Of a stretch of 64,000 nucleotides of DNA, positions 37,991 to 47,801 are shown piece after piece. Where the stretch lies: the NCBI RefSeq assembly GCF_013839525.1, contig NZ_JACDIS010000001.1, positions 124,001 to 188,000 of the forward strand, written 5' to 3'. Positions within the stretch are counted from its first letter, which is position 1. The number at the start of each line of letters is the position of its first letter. This DNA comes from Chthonobacter rhizosphaerae. GTDB lineage: Bacteria; Pseudomonadota; Alphaproteobacteria; Rhizobiales; Pleomorphomonadaceae. The notes under the pieces are model-generated. The model searched no databases. It was given only the letters and a program-made list of their open reading frames with translations, and had not been told where the DNA came from. The position numbers and the translations under genes are program-made.

Positions 37991-38782
37991 ATGGTCATCC
38001 GGTCCCTCGTCTTCTACACCCTCTTCTACCTCGGCACCTTTACGGCACTCGTCCTCGGCACGCCCTTCGTGCTGCCGTTCGGCCAGAAGGCCGTGATGGC
38101 GGTCGCGCGCGCCTGGGGCGCCAGCGTCATGGCGGTCCATCGGGCCGTGCTCGGCGTGCGCCACGAGGTCATCGGCCTTCAGAACATCCCGGACGGCCCC
38201 TGCATCATCGCGGCGAAGCACCAGTCCGCCTGGGAGACCATGGCGCTCCTGCCGTTCGTGCCGAACTTCGCCTTCATCCTGAAGCGGGAGCTGATCTGGA
38301 TCCCGCTGTTCGGCTGGTGGGCGGCCGTCGCCGGCATGATCCCGGTGGACCGGGGCCGCGGCGCGCAGGCCCTCGCCGGCATGACGGAGGCGGCGAAGAC
38401 GGCCATGGCGAACGGCCGCCAGATCATCATCTTCCCGGAAGGCACCCGACGGGAGGCCGGGGCCGAGCCGCGCTACAAGTTCGGCGTCGCCCACCTCTAC
38501 CGGGATCTCGGCGTGCCGATCGTGCCCGTCGCGCTCAACTCCGGCGTCGTCTGGGCGCGCCGCGCGCCCTGGCAGCGGCCGGGCACCATCACGATGGAAT
38601 TCCTGCCGCCGATCCCGCCCGGCCTCGACCCGCGCGAGGCGTTCGAGCGCCTGCAGGCGACCATCGAGACCGAATCCGACCGCCTGCTCGTGAAGGCCGC
38701 CGACGAGGGCATGCGCCTGCCGCCCGCCGCCGCCGCCCGGGTGGAGGCGCTGCGCGCCGCCGGCGCCGTGCCGGCCGCCTGA
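37991..38782 (+). CDS. plsC: 1-acyl-sn-glycerol-3-phosphate acyltransferase
   Basis: A 263-residue membrane acyltransferase making phosphatidic acid. The N-terminal TM is about 5-30. The catalytic motif reads KHQSAWET, so the usual H-X4-D is H-X4-E. Other motifs are MIPVDRGRG, IIIFPEGTRRE and VPIVPVALNSG. The ATG at 37991 gives a plausible hydrophobic N-terminus. Confidence 0.93.
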   Translation: MVIRSLVFYTLFYLGTFTALVLGTPFVLPFGQKAVMAVARAWGASVMAVHRAVLGVRHEVIGLQNIPDGPCIIAAKHQSAWETMALLPFVPNFAFILKRELIWIPLFGWWAAVAGMIPVDRGRGAQALAGMTEAAKTAMANGRQIIIFPEGTRREAGAEPRYKFGVAHLYRDLGVPIVPVALNSGVVWARRAPWQRPGTITMEFLPPIPPGLDPREAFERLQATIETESDRLLVKAADEGMRLPPAAAARVEALRAAGAVPAA

Positions 38783-38789
38783 TCGGTCG

Positions 38790-39308
38790 TCACGCCAGCT
38801 CCGCTACCAGCCGCTCCACCCGGTTGTCGCGGATGCCGAGGTCCAGGAGGTGCGCGGCCGTGGAGCGCACGTAGTCCGGGTTGGGGCCCGACCGCCCGAC
38901 GCCCGCGCGGACCAGGCGGAGCTGCTCGTCATGGTCGAGCCGGCCCGCATATTGCGGGTGCCGGCGGTCCACCACGTAGGTCACCGCCTCCACAATCGCG
39001 CCGCCGGCGAGACGCACCGGCCGGGTCGCCTCGATGTAGACGGAGGTCACCTGCTCGCGGGCGCGCAGATAGGCGAGCGTCGCCTCCCGGTCCTCCGGCT
39101 CCACCCGGAACGCCAGGCCCCGGCAGGCCCCGCCCCGGTCGAGCCCGAACACCAGGCCCGGTCGTTCGGGCGTGCCGCGGTGGACGTAGGAGTAGACGCA
39201 GAGGGACCGATGCGCGCCCTTCAGGAGCGCCGGCTCGACCCGGCTGTGGGGAAATCCCGGGTTCCACATCAGGGACCCGTAGCCGAACACCCACATCCCG
39301 TCGTCCAT
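38790..39308 (-). CDS. gamma-glutamylcyclotransferase (ChaC-like)
   Basis: A 172-residue cytoplasmic protein starting MDDGMWVFGYGSLMWNPGF, with the GYGSL substrate-binding loop typical of the GGCT/ChaC fold. ChaC enzymes degrade glutathione to 5-oxoproline and Cys-Gly. It converges with plsC 7 bases apart. Confidence 0.92.
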   Translation of the reverse strand: MDDGMWVFGYGSLMWNPGFPHSRVEPALLKGAHRSLCVYSYVHRGTPERPGLVFGLDRGGACRGLAFRVEPEDREATLAYLRAREQVTSVYIEATRPVRLAGGAIVEAVTYVVDRRHPQYAGRLDHDEQLRLVRAGVGRSGPNPDYVRSTAAHLLDLGIRDNRVERLVAELA

Positions 39309-39445
39309 CGCCCGAGCGCCCCACCGGTTCGTGAGCGCGGTAGCAGACCCGGCCCCGGTGCCGCAAGGGCGCCGATGCGCCTTGACGCCGCCACACGGAT
39401 GGGATCGACAGGGAGCCCTCGCCTTTTCAGACTTCCGGATCGAGC

Positions 39446-40441
39446 ATGCGCCGCAACGTCGTCAGCCTCCTTCTCCTCGTCGCCCTCGTCGTCGCAGGAT
39501 GGACCTATGCCTGGACGAAGGTGCGCGACCAGGTGGTGGCCGGGCTCGACCGGTCGATCGCCGACCTCGCCGCCGACGGCGTGACGGTGACCTGTCCGGA
39601 GCGGGCCGTGGGCGGGTGGCCGTTCCGGATCTCGGTGGACTGCGCCGACCCGAGCGTGCGCCTGCCGGACGGCAGCATCATCCGAGCCGAGCGGCTGGAG
39701 GCGAACGGCGCGGTGGTGGATCCCGACCTGACGGTGGTCCGGATCGCCGCGCCGGTGACGCTGACCGCCCCGGACGGGTCCCACGTGGACGCCACCTTCG
39801 CCGAGATGCGCGCCAGCGTGCGCATGGCCGAAGGCCGGCTCGGCCGCGTGTCCGTGGAGGCGCGGGACCTCGCGGTCAACGGCACCGTCTTGGAGCGCAC
39901 CATCGGGCGGCTCACGGCTCGCCATGGCGAGGCGCACCTGTCGCCCCAGGCGAACGCCCCGGAGAGCCTGGAATTCGCCGTCGTGCTCACCGCCGCCAAC
40001 CTGACCGCGGGCGCCGCGGACCTGCTGCCGGCGGAGGCGGACGCCGGCGCCTCCATGGTGGTCCGCCAGGCGGGACTGATCGACGGCTCGCCGGAAAGCT
40101 TCCGGGCCTGGACGGCGGCGGGCGGGGAGATCGGCATCACCCAGATCGCCCTCGACGTGGGCGAGACGCGCCTGGAGGCGAGCGGCACGGCGCGGGCCGA
40201 CGACGGCGGCAGCCTTGCCGGCAACCTCGACGTGGTCGGCACCGGCCTCGCCTGGCTGACCAGGCAGGTCTCCGCCGGCAAGCCCCTCGCGGCCCAGCTC
40301 GGCGCGCTCGGCACCGCCTTCATGATCTTCGGAAAGCCCGTGGAGGGCGCCGAGGGCGCCCGCCGGATCAGCGTGGAGATGCGCGACGGCGCGGTCACGG
40401 CCAACGGCTTCGCGCTCGGCTCCGCCCCGCGCCTGTTCTGA
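39446..40441 (+). CDS. DUF2125 domain-containing protein
   Basis: A 331-residue protein with an N-terminal hydrophobic anchor or signal (about 4-20), then a beta-rich extracytoplasmic region starting CPERAVGGWPFRISVDC. It fits DUF2125, common in alphaproteobacteria and of unknown function. Neighbourhood is conserved with tyrA/hisC. Confidence 0.88.
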   Translation: MRRNVVSLLLLVALVVAGWTYAWTKVRDQVVAGLDRSIADLAADGVTVTCPERAVGGWPFRISVDCADPSVRLPDGSIIRAERLEANGAVVDPDLTVVRIAAPVTLTAPDGSHVDATFAEMRASVRMAEGRLGRVSVEARDLAVNGTVLERTIGRLTARHGEAHLSPQANAPESLEFAVVLTAANLTAGAADLLPAEADAGASMVVRQAGLIDGSPESFRAWTAAGGEIGITQIALDVGETRLEASGTARADDGGSLAGNLDVVGTGLAWLTRQVSAGKPLAAQLGALGTAFMIFGKPVEGAEGARRISVEMRDGAVTANGFALGSAPRLF

Positions 40442-40489
40442 CCGCCGGTCCGGAAATCGGGTCCGGCGAGCCGCGCGGCCCGCCGGCGC

Positions 40490-41416
40490 TCAGCCGGTCT
40501 TGTCCGTCCGCCGGCCGAAGTCCGGCGCCGGCGTCTCCTGGCCGAGGCCGATGATGCCCCGGCGGATCGCCCGTGTGCGGGAGAAGAGCTCGTAGAGCCG
40601 GTCCGCCTCGCCCCAGCGGATCTGGCGTTGGAGAGCGATCAGGTCCTCCGTGAATCGGCCCAGCACCTCGATCACCGCCTCCTTGTTGTGGAGGAAGACG
40701 TCGCGCCACATGGTCGGGTCGGACGCCGCGATGCGGGTGAAGTCGCGGAAGCCGCCGGCGGAGAACTTCATCACCTCCGACTGGGTCACGGTCTCCAGGT
40801 CCGCCGCCGTGCCGACGATGTTGTAGGCGATGAGGTGCGGCACGTGGCTCGTGATGGCGAGCACCAGGTCGTGGTGGTCCGCCGTCATGGTCTCCACGTT
40901 GGAGCCGAGCGCCCGCCAGAACCGGCTCAGCGCCTCCACGGCCGCCGGGTCGCTGTCCTCCAGCGGCGTCAGGATGCACCAGCGGTTCTCGAACAGCTCC
41001 GCGAAGCCGGCGTCCGGGCCGGAAAATTCCGTGCCGGCCACCGGATGGGCCGGCACCAGGTGGACATGCGCCGGCAGGTGCGGCTGCATCTGCCGGATCA
41101 CCGAGCCCTTGACCGAGCCCACGTCGGACACGATGGCGCCCGGCTTCAGGTCGCGGCTGATCAGCTTGGCGACCTCCTCCGACGCGCCCACGGGGACGCA
41201 CGAGATGACCAGATCGGCCCCGACGACCGCCGCGTCGGCGCCCGCGTGCAGGCTGTCGCCGAGGCCGAGGGCCTCCGCCCGCTCCAGGTGGTCCGGCGAG
41301 CGGTCCGCGATGGCGATGTGGCCGGCGAGCCCCCGGGCCCTGACGGCGCGGGCGATGGACGAGCCGATGAGGCCGATGCCGATGATGGCGATCCGGCCGA
41401 ACAGAGGATCCGTCAT
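40490..41416 (-). CDS. tyrA: prephenate/arogenate dehydrogenase
   Basis: A 308-residue NAD(P)-dependent enzyme of tyrosine biosynthesis. It has the Rossmann motif [14 protein letters not shown], the SDVGSVKG segment, catalytic [11 protein letters not shown] and the helical C-domain ([13 protein letters not shown]). The ATG at 41416 overlaps the hisC stop (ATGA). Whether it prefers prephenate or arogenate cannot be told from sequence by eye. Confidence 0.94.
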   Translation of the reverse strand: MTDPLFGRIAIIGIGLIGSSIARAVRARGLAGHIAIADRSPDHLERAEALGLGDSLHAGADAAVVGADLVISCVPVGASEEVAKLISRDLKPGAIVSDVGSVKGSVIRQMQPHLPAHVHLVPAHPVAGTEFSGPDAGFAELFENRWCILTPLEDSDPAAVEALSRFWRALGSNVETMTADHHDLVLAITSHVPHLIAYNIVGTAADLETVTQSEVMKFSAGGFRDFTRIAASDPTMWRDVFLHNKEAVIEVLGRFTEDLIALQRQIRWGEADRLYELFSRTRAIRRGIIGLGQETPAPDFGRRTDKTG

Positions 41417-42519
41417 GCCGCCCCCAGGAAATCGCGGAGCGCCGCCACGGTGGCGCGGTTGGCCTCCTCGTCGCCGATCGACATGCGAAGCGCGTTCGGC
41501 AGCCCGTAGGCCGCGACCCGGCGCAGCACCACGCCGCGCGAGACCAGGAAGTCGTCCGCCTCGGCGGCGGTGCGGCCCGCCGTCTCGGGGAAGTGAATGA
41601 GGACGAAGTTGCCGACCGACGGGGTGACCTTGAGGCCGAGCTTGCCGACCTCCTCGCTCACGAAGGCGAGCCAGGTCTCGTTGTGCCGCACGGCCGCGTC
41701 CACGAAGGCCTTGTCCCGCACGGCCGCCGCCCCGGCGGCGATCGCCGGCGAGGACATGTTGAACGGCCCGCGGATGCGGTTGATCACGTCCACCACGTGC
41801 TCCGGCCCGTAGAGCCAGCCGATGCGCAGCGCCGCGAGGCCGTGCACCTTGGAGAAGGTGCGCGTCATCACGACGTTGTCGAACGAGGAGACGAGCTCGA
41901 TCCCGCTCTCGTAGTCGTTCCGCCGCACATATTCCGCATAGGCCGCGTCGAGCACCAGGAGCGTGGACTTCGGCAAGGCCGCGTGCAGGCGCCGCACCTC
42001 CTGGATCGGCAGGTAGGTGCCGGTCGGATTGTTCGGGTTGGCGAGGAACACGACCCTGGTCCGCTCGGTGACGTGGGCGAGAAGCGCGTCCACGTCGGTG
42101 GTCAGGTCGGTCTCCGGGGCGATCACCGGCGTCGCGCCGGCGGCCAGGATGGCGATCTTGTAGACGAGGAAGCCGTGCTCCGTGTAGAGCCCCTCGTCCC
42201 CCGGCCCCAGGTAGGCCGACGCCAGGAGATGCAGGAGTTCGTCCGAGCCGTTGCCGCAGAGGATGCGGTCCGGATTGAGGCCGTGGGCCTCGGCGATCGC
42301 CTGCCGCAGCGCCGTCGCCGAACCGTCCGGATAGCGCTCCAGGCTGCCCGCCTCCTGGCCGAACGCCTCGATGGCCTTCGGCGAGGGACCGAGCGGCGTC
42401 TCGTTCGACGACAGCTTGTGGAGCTTCACGCCCGGCGCCGCCTTGGAGCGGCCCGGCACGTAGGCGTCGATCTGCATCAGGCTGGCGCGCGGGACGGGGC
42501 GAACAATCGTGTCGGACAT
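41413..42519 (-). CDS. hisC: histidinol-phosphate aminotransferase
   Basis: A 368-residue class-II PLP aminotransferase. It shows [35 protein letters not shown], the catalytic lysine in [15 protein letters not shown] and a C-terminal [11 protein letters not shown]. Next to tyrA and chorismate mutase, it may also transaminate aromatic substrates. The ATG at 42519 is preferred over a 42-residue low-complexity extension. Confidence 0.95.
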   Translation of the reverse strand: MSDTIVRPVPRASLMQIDAYVPGRSKAAPGVKLHKLSSNETPLGPSPKAIEAFGQEAGSLERYPDGSATALRQAIAEAHGLNPDRILCGNGSDELLHLLASAYLGPGDEGLYTEHGFLVYKIAILAAGATPVIAPETDLTTDVDALLAHVTERTRVVFLANPNNPTGTYLPIQEVRRLHAALPKSTLLVLDAAYAEYVRRNDYESGIELVSSFDNVVMTRTFSKVHGLAALRIGWLYGPEHVVDVINRIRGPFNMSSPAIAAGAAAVRDKAFVDAAVRHNETWLAFVSEEVGKLGLKVTPSVGNFVLIHFPETAGRTAAEADDFLVSRGVVLRRVAAYGLPNALRMSIGDEEANRATVAALRDFLGAA

Positions 42520-42572
42520 GGGTCGGGCTCGGCGAAGGGGGACGAAGACGAAAAAGGAGCGGGAAAGGGCCG

Positions 42573-43445
42573 TCAGGGGGCCGGATAGGCGATCGGCGCC
42601 GCATAGCCGCCGATTGGCCGGAGCTCCGCCAGGATGACGCCGCACCGGTCGCGGGCCGCCTCCACGAGGCCCGCCGCGACCGCCGACGGCTCCCGGCCGT
42701 CCGCCGGAACGGCGATGACGAGCTCGGCGCCGACCGCGCCCGTGTGGTTACCCCACGGGGCGTGCCAGGCCAGCACTTCGGCCCTCAGGTCGGCGAGCGA
42801 CGCGTGGGAGGCCGCGTCCGCCGGGCCGCGGCCCGCGAAAACGTGCACCTCCGGCGACACCGGATCCTTCAGCGGCATGGAGACCACCACCGCCGGCGTC
42901 GCCACCGGGCGCGGCACGACCCCGATGAAGGGCAGCCGGCCGATCACCCGCGGGCGGGCGTCCTCGGCGGACAGATCCAGCCACCAGGGCTCGGCCGCCT
43001 CGCCGAGCCGGACGACGGCGAGGTCCGAGGTGGACCGCGCGACCGCCGCCACCGCGTCCACCGGCTGGTCCACCGTCTCGAACGGCACGGTGAAGCCGAA
43101 GTAGAAGCGGGCGACGTCCCGCGTCTCGGCCGCGTCGCCGGTCGCCACATGGACCGTGTAGGGCGCCTGCAGCCAGGTGAAGGTGGAGATGATCTCCCGC
43201 CACACGTGTTCCACCGTCACGAGCGGCAGGTGGCCGCGGTGGCGATCGACCAGCGCGTGCATCATGGCGGCCTCCCGGGCCGGCCGGAAGGCGGCGCCGG
43301 TCTCGGCGATGCGCTTCACGCTGATCAGCTGGTCGATGATCTCGCTGCGGCGGATCAGGAGGCCGTGCATCTCCGCGTCGATCGCGTCGATGCGCGCCCT
43401 CAGGTCGGCAAGGTCGCGCGGCGGGGCAGGATCGTCGAGGGCCAT
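42573..43445 (-). CDS. chorismate mutase (AroQ) with extra C-terminal domain
   Basis: A 290-residue protein. Residues about 10-95 are an AroQ chorismate mutase: [29 protein letters not shown] and a conserved Arg/Glu-rich helix. The remaining ~190 residues resemble the C-terminal extension present in alphaproteobacterial chorismate mutases, which lacks obvious prephenate dehydratase motifs. It feeds prephenate to tyrA downstream in the same operon. Confidence 0.9.
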   Translation of the reverse strand: MALDDPAPPRDLADLRARIDAIDAEMHGLLIRRSEIIDQLISVKRIAETGAAFRPAREAAMMHALVDRHRGHLPLVTVEHVWREIISTFTWLQAPYTVHVATGDAAETRDVARFYFGFTVPFETVDQPVDAVAAVARSTSDLAVVRLGEAAEPWWLDLSAEDARPRVIGRLPFIGVVPRPVATPAVVVSMPLKDPVSPEVHVFAGRGPADAASHASLADLRAEVLAWHAPWGNHTGAVGAELVIAVPADGREPSAVAAGLVEAARDRCGVILAELRPIGGYAAPIAYPAP

Positions 43446-43747
43446 GGCGGGTCTGTTTCAAGCAGGGTCGGAAAGGGTCGGCCGGCAAGGGCCGGCCCGG
43501 CGCGGCGGCGCTATTCATAGGCGTCGAACACCGCGAAGGCAAAGGAAAAGCCGGGCGGCCCGCCCCGCTGCGGCGACCTCGCGCGGCGACCCCGGCCGGC
43601 GGCCGCGCCGCCCCGCCCGCACCGGCGCGCGGTCGGCGCGGGCGGGGATGCCGGCAGGTAGGCGGACCCCCGAGCCCGCGCGCTTGACAGCGCCCCGTCC
43701 GGATCCCTAGCTAGCGGCCTTCGAACGGGTTTCTCCGAAAGTCCCCC
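43446..43747. other. intergenic region upstream of metX
   Basis: About 300 bases between the divergent chorismate mutase and metX genes. It contains a plausible metX promoter at 43684-43712. The leader left after that promoter is too short for a SAM-II riboswitch, and I found none. No small gene supported. Confidence 0.5.
43684..43712 (+). promoter_or_regulatory. probable sigma-70 promoter of metX
   Basis: Exact -35 TTGACA (43684-43689), a 17-base spacer and a weak -10 CTAGCT (43707-43712). Transcription would begin about 30 bases before the metX ATG. Confidence 0.5.
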
Positions 43748-44962
43748 ATGACAGCCATCGACGCCCTCGATCCGGACGCGCAGAACGCCCTGAAGCGTTC
43801 CGAAGCGGACCACCCCTCCAGCCCGGTGCTGTCCTGTCCGGCCGACGCGCCGCTGGCGCTCCAGTCCGGCGCCGCGATCGGCCCCTGGCAGATCGCCTAC
43901 CAGACCTACGGCACGCTCAACGCAGGCAAGTCGAACGCCATCCTGATCTGCCACGCCCTCACCGGCGACCAGCACGTGGCCAACGACCACCCGGTGACCG
44001 GCAAGCCCGGCTGGTGGACGCTGATGGTGGGCCCGGGCCGGCCGATCGACACCGACCGCTTCTTCGTCATCTGCGCCAACGTGCTCGGCGGCTGCATGGG
44101 CACCACCGGCCCGGCCTCCACCAACCCGGCCACCGGCCGCGCCTACGGGCTGGACCTGCCGGTCGTGACCATCGCCGACATGGTGAACGCCCAGGCCCGC
44201 CTGGTCGATCACTTCGGCATCGAAACGCTGTTCGCCGTGGTCGGCGGGTCCATGGGCGGCATGCAGGTGCTGGAATGGGCCGCCTCCTACCCGGAGCGCG
44301 TGTTCTCGGCGGTCGCCATCGCGGCGAGCTACCGGCACTCGTCCCAGAACATCGCCTTCCACGAGGTCGGCCGCCAGGCCGTGATGGCCGATCCGGACTG
44401 GGCGGGCGGGCGCTACCTGGACCAGGGTCGCAACCCGAAGAAGGGGCTCGCGGTCGCCCGCATGGCGGCCCACATCACCTACATGTCGGACCGGTCGCTG
44501 CACGCCAAGTTCGGCCGCAACCTGCAGGACCGGGAGCACCTGACGTTCGGCTTCGACGCCGACTTCCAGATCGAGAGCTACCTGCGCCACCAGGGCATGA
44601 CCTTCGTGGACCGGTTCGACGCCAACTCCTATCTCTACGTGACGCGCGCGATGGACTACTTCGACCTGACCGCCCGGTCGGACGGTTCGCTGTCGCGCGT
44701 CTTCAAGGGAACCCGGACGCGCTTCTGCCTGATCTCCTTCACGTCCGACTGGCTGTTCCCGACCGCCGAATCGCGGGCCGTCGTCCATGCGCTCAACGGC
44801 GCCGGCGCGTCGGTCTCCTTCGTGGAGATCGACAGCGACCGCGGCCACGACAGCTTCCTCCTGGACATCCCGGAACAGTACCGGATCGTGCGCGGCTTCC
44901 TCACCGGCGCCGCCCGGGCGCGCGGCATCGACGGGCCGGCGCCGCCGCCGGCGGGAGAGTGA
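43748..44962 (+). CDS. metX: homoserine O-acetyltransferase
   Basis: A 404-residue alpha/beta hydrolase that acylates homoserine for methionine synthesis. The nucleophile is S168 in [10 protein letters not shown]; the Asp and His of the triad are in FTSDWLFP and DRGHDSFLL. MetX proteins may use acetyl- or succinyl-CoA; this is not resolved by eye. The paired metW starts 4 bases after its stop. Confidence 0.95.
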   Translation: MTAIDALDPDAQNALKRSEADHPSSPVLSCPADAPLALQSGAAIGPWQIAYQTYGTLNAGKSNAILICHALTGDQHVANDHPVTGKPGWWTLMVGPGRPIDTDRFFVICANVLGGCMGTTGPASTNPATGRAYGLDLPVVTIADMVNAQARLVDHFGIETLFAVVGGSMGGMQVLEWAASYPERVFSAVAIAASYRHSSQNIAFHEVGRQAVMADPDWAGGRYLDQGRNPKKGLAVARMAAHITYMSDRSLHAKFGRNLQDREHLTFGFDADFQIESYLRHQGMTFVDRFDANSYLYVTRAMDYFDLTARSDGSLSRVFKGTRTRFCLISFTSDWLFPTAESRAVVHALNGAGASVSFVEIDSDRGHDSFLLDIPEQYRIVRGFLTGAARARGIDGPAPPPAGE

Positions 44963-44966
44963 GCCG

Positions 44967-45596
44967 ATGGCCGACCTGAGCCTGCCCAATCCCGACGTGC
45001 GCGTCGATTTCGATCTGATCGCCGACCTGGTGGACCCGAAAAGCCGCGTGCTCGACGTCGGCTGCGGCGACGGCGACCTCCTGGCGCTCCTGGAGACCGT
45101 GCGCCAGGTGGACGGCCGCGGCATCGAGCTGTCCCAGGCGGGCGTCAACAAGGGCGTCGCCCGCGGCCTCGCCGTCATCCAGGGCGACGCCGACCGGGAC
45201 CTCGACCAGTATCCGGACCGGGCCTTCGACTACGTGATCCTGAGCCAGACCATCCAGGCCACGCGGAACCCGAAGGTCGTTCTGGAGAACCTCCTGCGGA
45301 TCGGCCGCAAGGTGATCGTGTCCTTTCCGAATTTCGGTCATTTCGACGTGCGCCTTCGCCTCCTGCTCGGCGGGCGCATGCCGGTATCGAAGCGCCTGCC
45401 CTACACCTGGTACGACACGCCCAACATCCACTTCTGCACCATCCGGGACTTCGTCGCCCTGTGCGACGAGATCGGCGCCACGGTGGAGAGGGCGATCGCC
45501 CTCGACGGCAACGGCAACAAGCTGCCGTTCAACGCCCCCTGGTGGGTGTGGAACCTGATCGGCGCCCAGGGCGTCTTCCTGCTCTCCAAGCCCTGA
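44967..45596 (+). CDS. metW: methionine biosynthesis protein MetW
   Basis: A 209-residue class-I SAM-methyltransferase-like protein with VLDVGCGDGDLL and FDYVILSQTIQA, and the MetW hallmark LPYTWYDTPNIHFCT. MetW partners with MetX in many proteobacteria and is needed for its activity. Start ATG at 44967 follows GGAGAG. Confidence 0.95.
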   Translation: MADLSLPNPDVRVDFDLIADLVDPKSRVLDVGCGDGDLLALLETVRQVDGRGIELSQAGVNKGVARGLAVIQGDADRDLDQYPDRAFDYVILSQTIQATRNPKVVLENLLRIGRKVIVSFPNFGHFDVRLRLLLGGRMPVSKRLPYTWYDTPNIHFCTIRDFVALCDEIGATVERAIALDGNGNKLPFNAPWWVWNLIGAQGVFLLSKP

Positions 45597-45620
45597 CGGG
45601 CCGGACGCGGCGGGCGGTCG

Positions 45621-46388
45621 TCAGCCCTCGGGCGGGGCCGGCACGGCAGGCGAGATGCCCGCGCCGGCGGGCGTCGGGATGAGCGCCGGCCGGAACGCCG
45701 GCGCGCGCACCGCCCGGCGGGTCACCGGCAGGCCCTGGTAGAGCTGCTTGGTCGCCTCCACGACGATCACCCCGGCGAAGGCCGGCCAGAGACGGCGGCC
45801 GATCTGCTCCCAGGTGTTGGCCGAGCGGCGGAAGCGGCGTCGGTTCAGCGGCATCATGTGCAGCGCCTCGCCCCAGCCGATCGGCGAGAACAGGCTTTCC
45901 CTCAAGAGCTGGGTCAGCTGCCCGCGCGAGAACGGCCGGCCGTAGCCGAACGGCGAGGTGTCGACCCGCGCCCAGAGGCCGCGCCGGTTCGGCACCACGG
46001 CGATCAGCCGGCCGCCGGGGGCGAGCACGCGCCAGAGTTCGCGCAGGAGTTCGCGCGGGTCCCCCGCCATCTCCAGGGCATGCACGAGCAGCACCCGGTC
46101 CACCGCCGCGTCCGGCAGGGGCAGCATGTCCTCGATGACGAGCGCCGAGGTGGACGGCCCGTCCGCCGGCCAGTTCACCACCCCTTGGGTGGCCGGCATG
46201 AAGGCGAGCACCCGCTCCGCCTGCGGCCGGAACGCGCCGAGATAGGGCGTCGCGTAGCCGAGCCCCAGAATGCGCTCGCCGGTCACGGTCGGCCAGCGCT
46301 CGGCGATCCTCTGGATGAGGATCTCCCGCACCGTGAACCCGAGGTCCTGGGTGTAGAAGTCGCGGAGATCGACCACGTCGAGATACAT
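45621..46388 (-). CDS. class I SAM-dependent methyltransferase
   Basis: A 255-residue protein starting MYLDVVDLRDFYTQDLG with a partly degenerate SAM motif ILGLGYATPYLG and LLRELWRVLAPGGRLIAVVPN. Substrate unknown. It is divergent from gloB. The ATG at 46388 is chosen because the upstream in-frame sequence is Arg/Ala-rich low complexity. Confidence 0.9.
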   Translation of the reverse strand: MYLDVVDLRDFYTQDLGFTVREILIQRIAERWPTVTGERILGLGYATPYLGAFRPQAERVLAFMPATQGVVNWPADGPSTSALVIEDMLPLPDAAVDRVLLVHALEMAGDPRELLRELWRVLAPGGRLIAVVPNRRGLWARVDTSPFGYGRPFSRGQLTQLLRESLFSPIGWGEALHMMPLNRRRFRRSANTWEQIGRRLWPAFAGVIVVEATKQLYQGLPVTRRAVRAPAFRPALIPTPAGAGISPAVPAPPEG

Positions 46389-46590
46389 TGACCACCTGTC
46401 CCCGGCGCCGGACGGAGGCGGGCTTGCCGCCTTCCGCTCCCGCGCCATGTTCCCACGCGCCCGCGCGGCGTGCCAGCCTCGCCCGGCCGGCCGCGCCGCC
46501 GGGGCGGCTGCCGAACCGCCGCGACCTCGTCTATGGTGGCCGGGAAGACGTGAAGGCCGCGTTGCCGCCGACCACCCGCAAGGATTTCGC

Positions 46591-47358
46591 ATGCCCCCGG
46601 ACGTCGATCTGATCCCGTGCCTCGCCGACAACTACGCCGTGCTTCTCCACGATCCGGCGAGCGGCGCCACCCTGCTGGTGGACGCCCCCGAGGAGGCGCC
46701 GATCGCGGCGGCCCTCGACCGGCGCGGCTGGACCCTGACCCACATCCTGATCACCCATCATCATGGCGATCACGTGGGCGGCCTCAAAGCCCTGAAGGCG
46801 CGGTCCGGAGCCACCGTGATCGGCCCCGCCGCCGAGGCGTCGCGGATCGACGGCCTCGACCGCACGGTGGCCGACGGCGACCGGTTCGATGCCGGTCCCT
46901 GGCCGGTCCAGGTGATCGCGACGCCCGGCCATACCCTCGGCCATGTGGCCTACCACCTGCCGACCGCCGGGGTCGCGTTCACCGGCGACACCCTGTTCTC
47001 GCTCGGCTGCGGCCGCGTGTTCGAGGGCACGCTGGAGGCCATGTGGGGATCGCTCGACCGCCTGCGCGCCCTGCCGCAGGAGACGGTCGTCTACTGCGGC
47101 CACGAGTATACCGCCTCCAACGCCCGCTTCGCCCTGTCGGTGGACCCGGCCAACGAGGCGCTGAGGGCCCGCGCGGCCGAGGTGGAGGCGCTTCGCGCCG
47201 CAGGCCGCCCCACCCTGCCGACCACGATCGCGGCGGAGCTGGCCGCCAACCCGTTCCTCCGGGCGGACGACCCGGCGCTCGCCGCCGTCGTCGGCCTTCC
47301 CCCGGGCGATCCGGCCGCCGTGTTCGCCGCCCTCCGCCGCCGCAAGGACGCCGCATGA
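46591..47358 (+). CDS. gloB: hydroxyacylglutathione hydrolase (glyoxalase II)
   Basis: A 255-residue metallo-beta-lactamase-fold enzyme hydrolysing S-lactoylglutathione. The metal motif THHHGDH is at 55-61, with further ligands in TPGHTLGH, FTGDTLFSLGCGR and YCGHEYT. Its stop overlaps the DUF985 ATG (ATGA). Confidence 0.96.
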   Translation: MPPDVDLIPCLADNYAVLLHDPASGATLLVDAPEEAPIAAALDRRGWTLTHILITHHHGDHVGGLKALKARSGATVIGPAAEASRIDGLDRTVADGDRFDAGPWPVQVIATPGHTLGHVAYHLPTAGVAFTGDTLFSLGCGRVFEGTLEAMWGSLDRLRALPQETVVYCGHEYTASNARFALSVDPANEALRARAAEVEALRAAGRPTLPTTIAAELAANPFLRADDPALAAVVGLPPGDPAAVFAALRRRKDAA

Positions 47359-47801
47359 CCGCCACCGCCAAGGACATCGTCCGCGCCCTCGGCATGCAGC
47401 CCCATACGGAAGGCGGCTGGTACGTGGAAACCTTCCGCGATCCCGCCACGGACGCGGACGGCCGGTCCCGCTCCACCGCCATCTACTTCCTTCTCGGCGC
47501 CGGCGACGTGTCCGCCTGGCACCGGGTCGACGCCGTGGAGGTCTGGCACTGGCACGCGGGCGCGCCGCTCGCCCTCACCATCTCGCCGAACGGCCACGAC
47601 GCCTCGTCGATCCGGCTCGGCCCGGACGTGCTGACGGGCCAGCGCCCGCAGGCGGTGGTGCCGGCGCACCATTGGCAGACGGCGGAGAGCCTCGGCGCCT
47701 GGACGCTCGTCGGCTGCACGGTCGCGCCCGGCTTCCGCTTCGAAGGCTTCGAGCTCGCTCCGCCCGACTGGCGGCCGACGCCGCGGCCGGCCCGCGGCTG
47801 A
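47355..47801 (+). CDS. DUF985 cupin family protein
   Basis: A 148-residue cupin starting with MQPHTEGGWYVETFRDP near residue 14, followed by AIYFLLGAGDVSAWHRVDAVEVWHWH. The His and Glu residues of this second segment could bind metal. Function unknown. Translationally coupled to gloB. Confidence 0.92.
   Translation: MTATAKDIVRALGMQPHTEGGWYVETFRDPATDADGRSRSTAIYFLLGAGDVSAWHRVDAVEVWHWHAGAPLALTISPNGHDASSIRLGPDVLTGQRPQAVVPAHHWQTAESLGAWTLVGCTVAPGFRFEGFELAPPDWRPTPRPARG

Noticed and set aside
40490-42604. A single 704-codon ORF suggesting a HisC-TyrA fusion
   Set aside because: The N-terminal part of that frame is out of frame with HisC and low complexity. The real genes are separate and overlap by ATGA.
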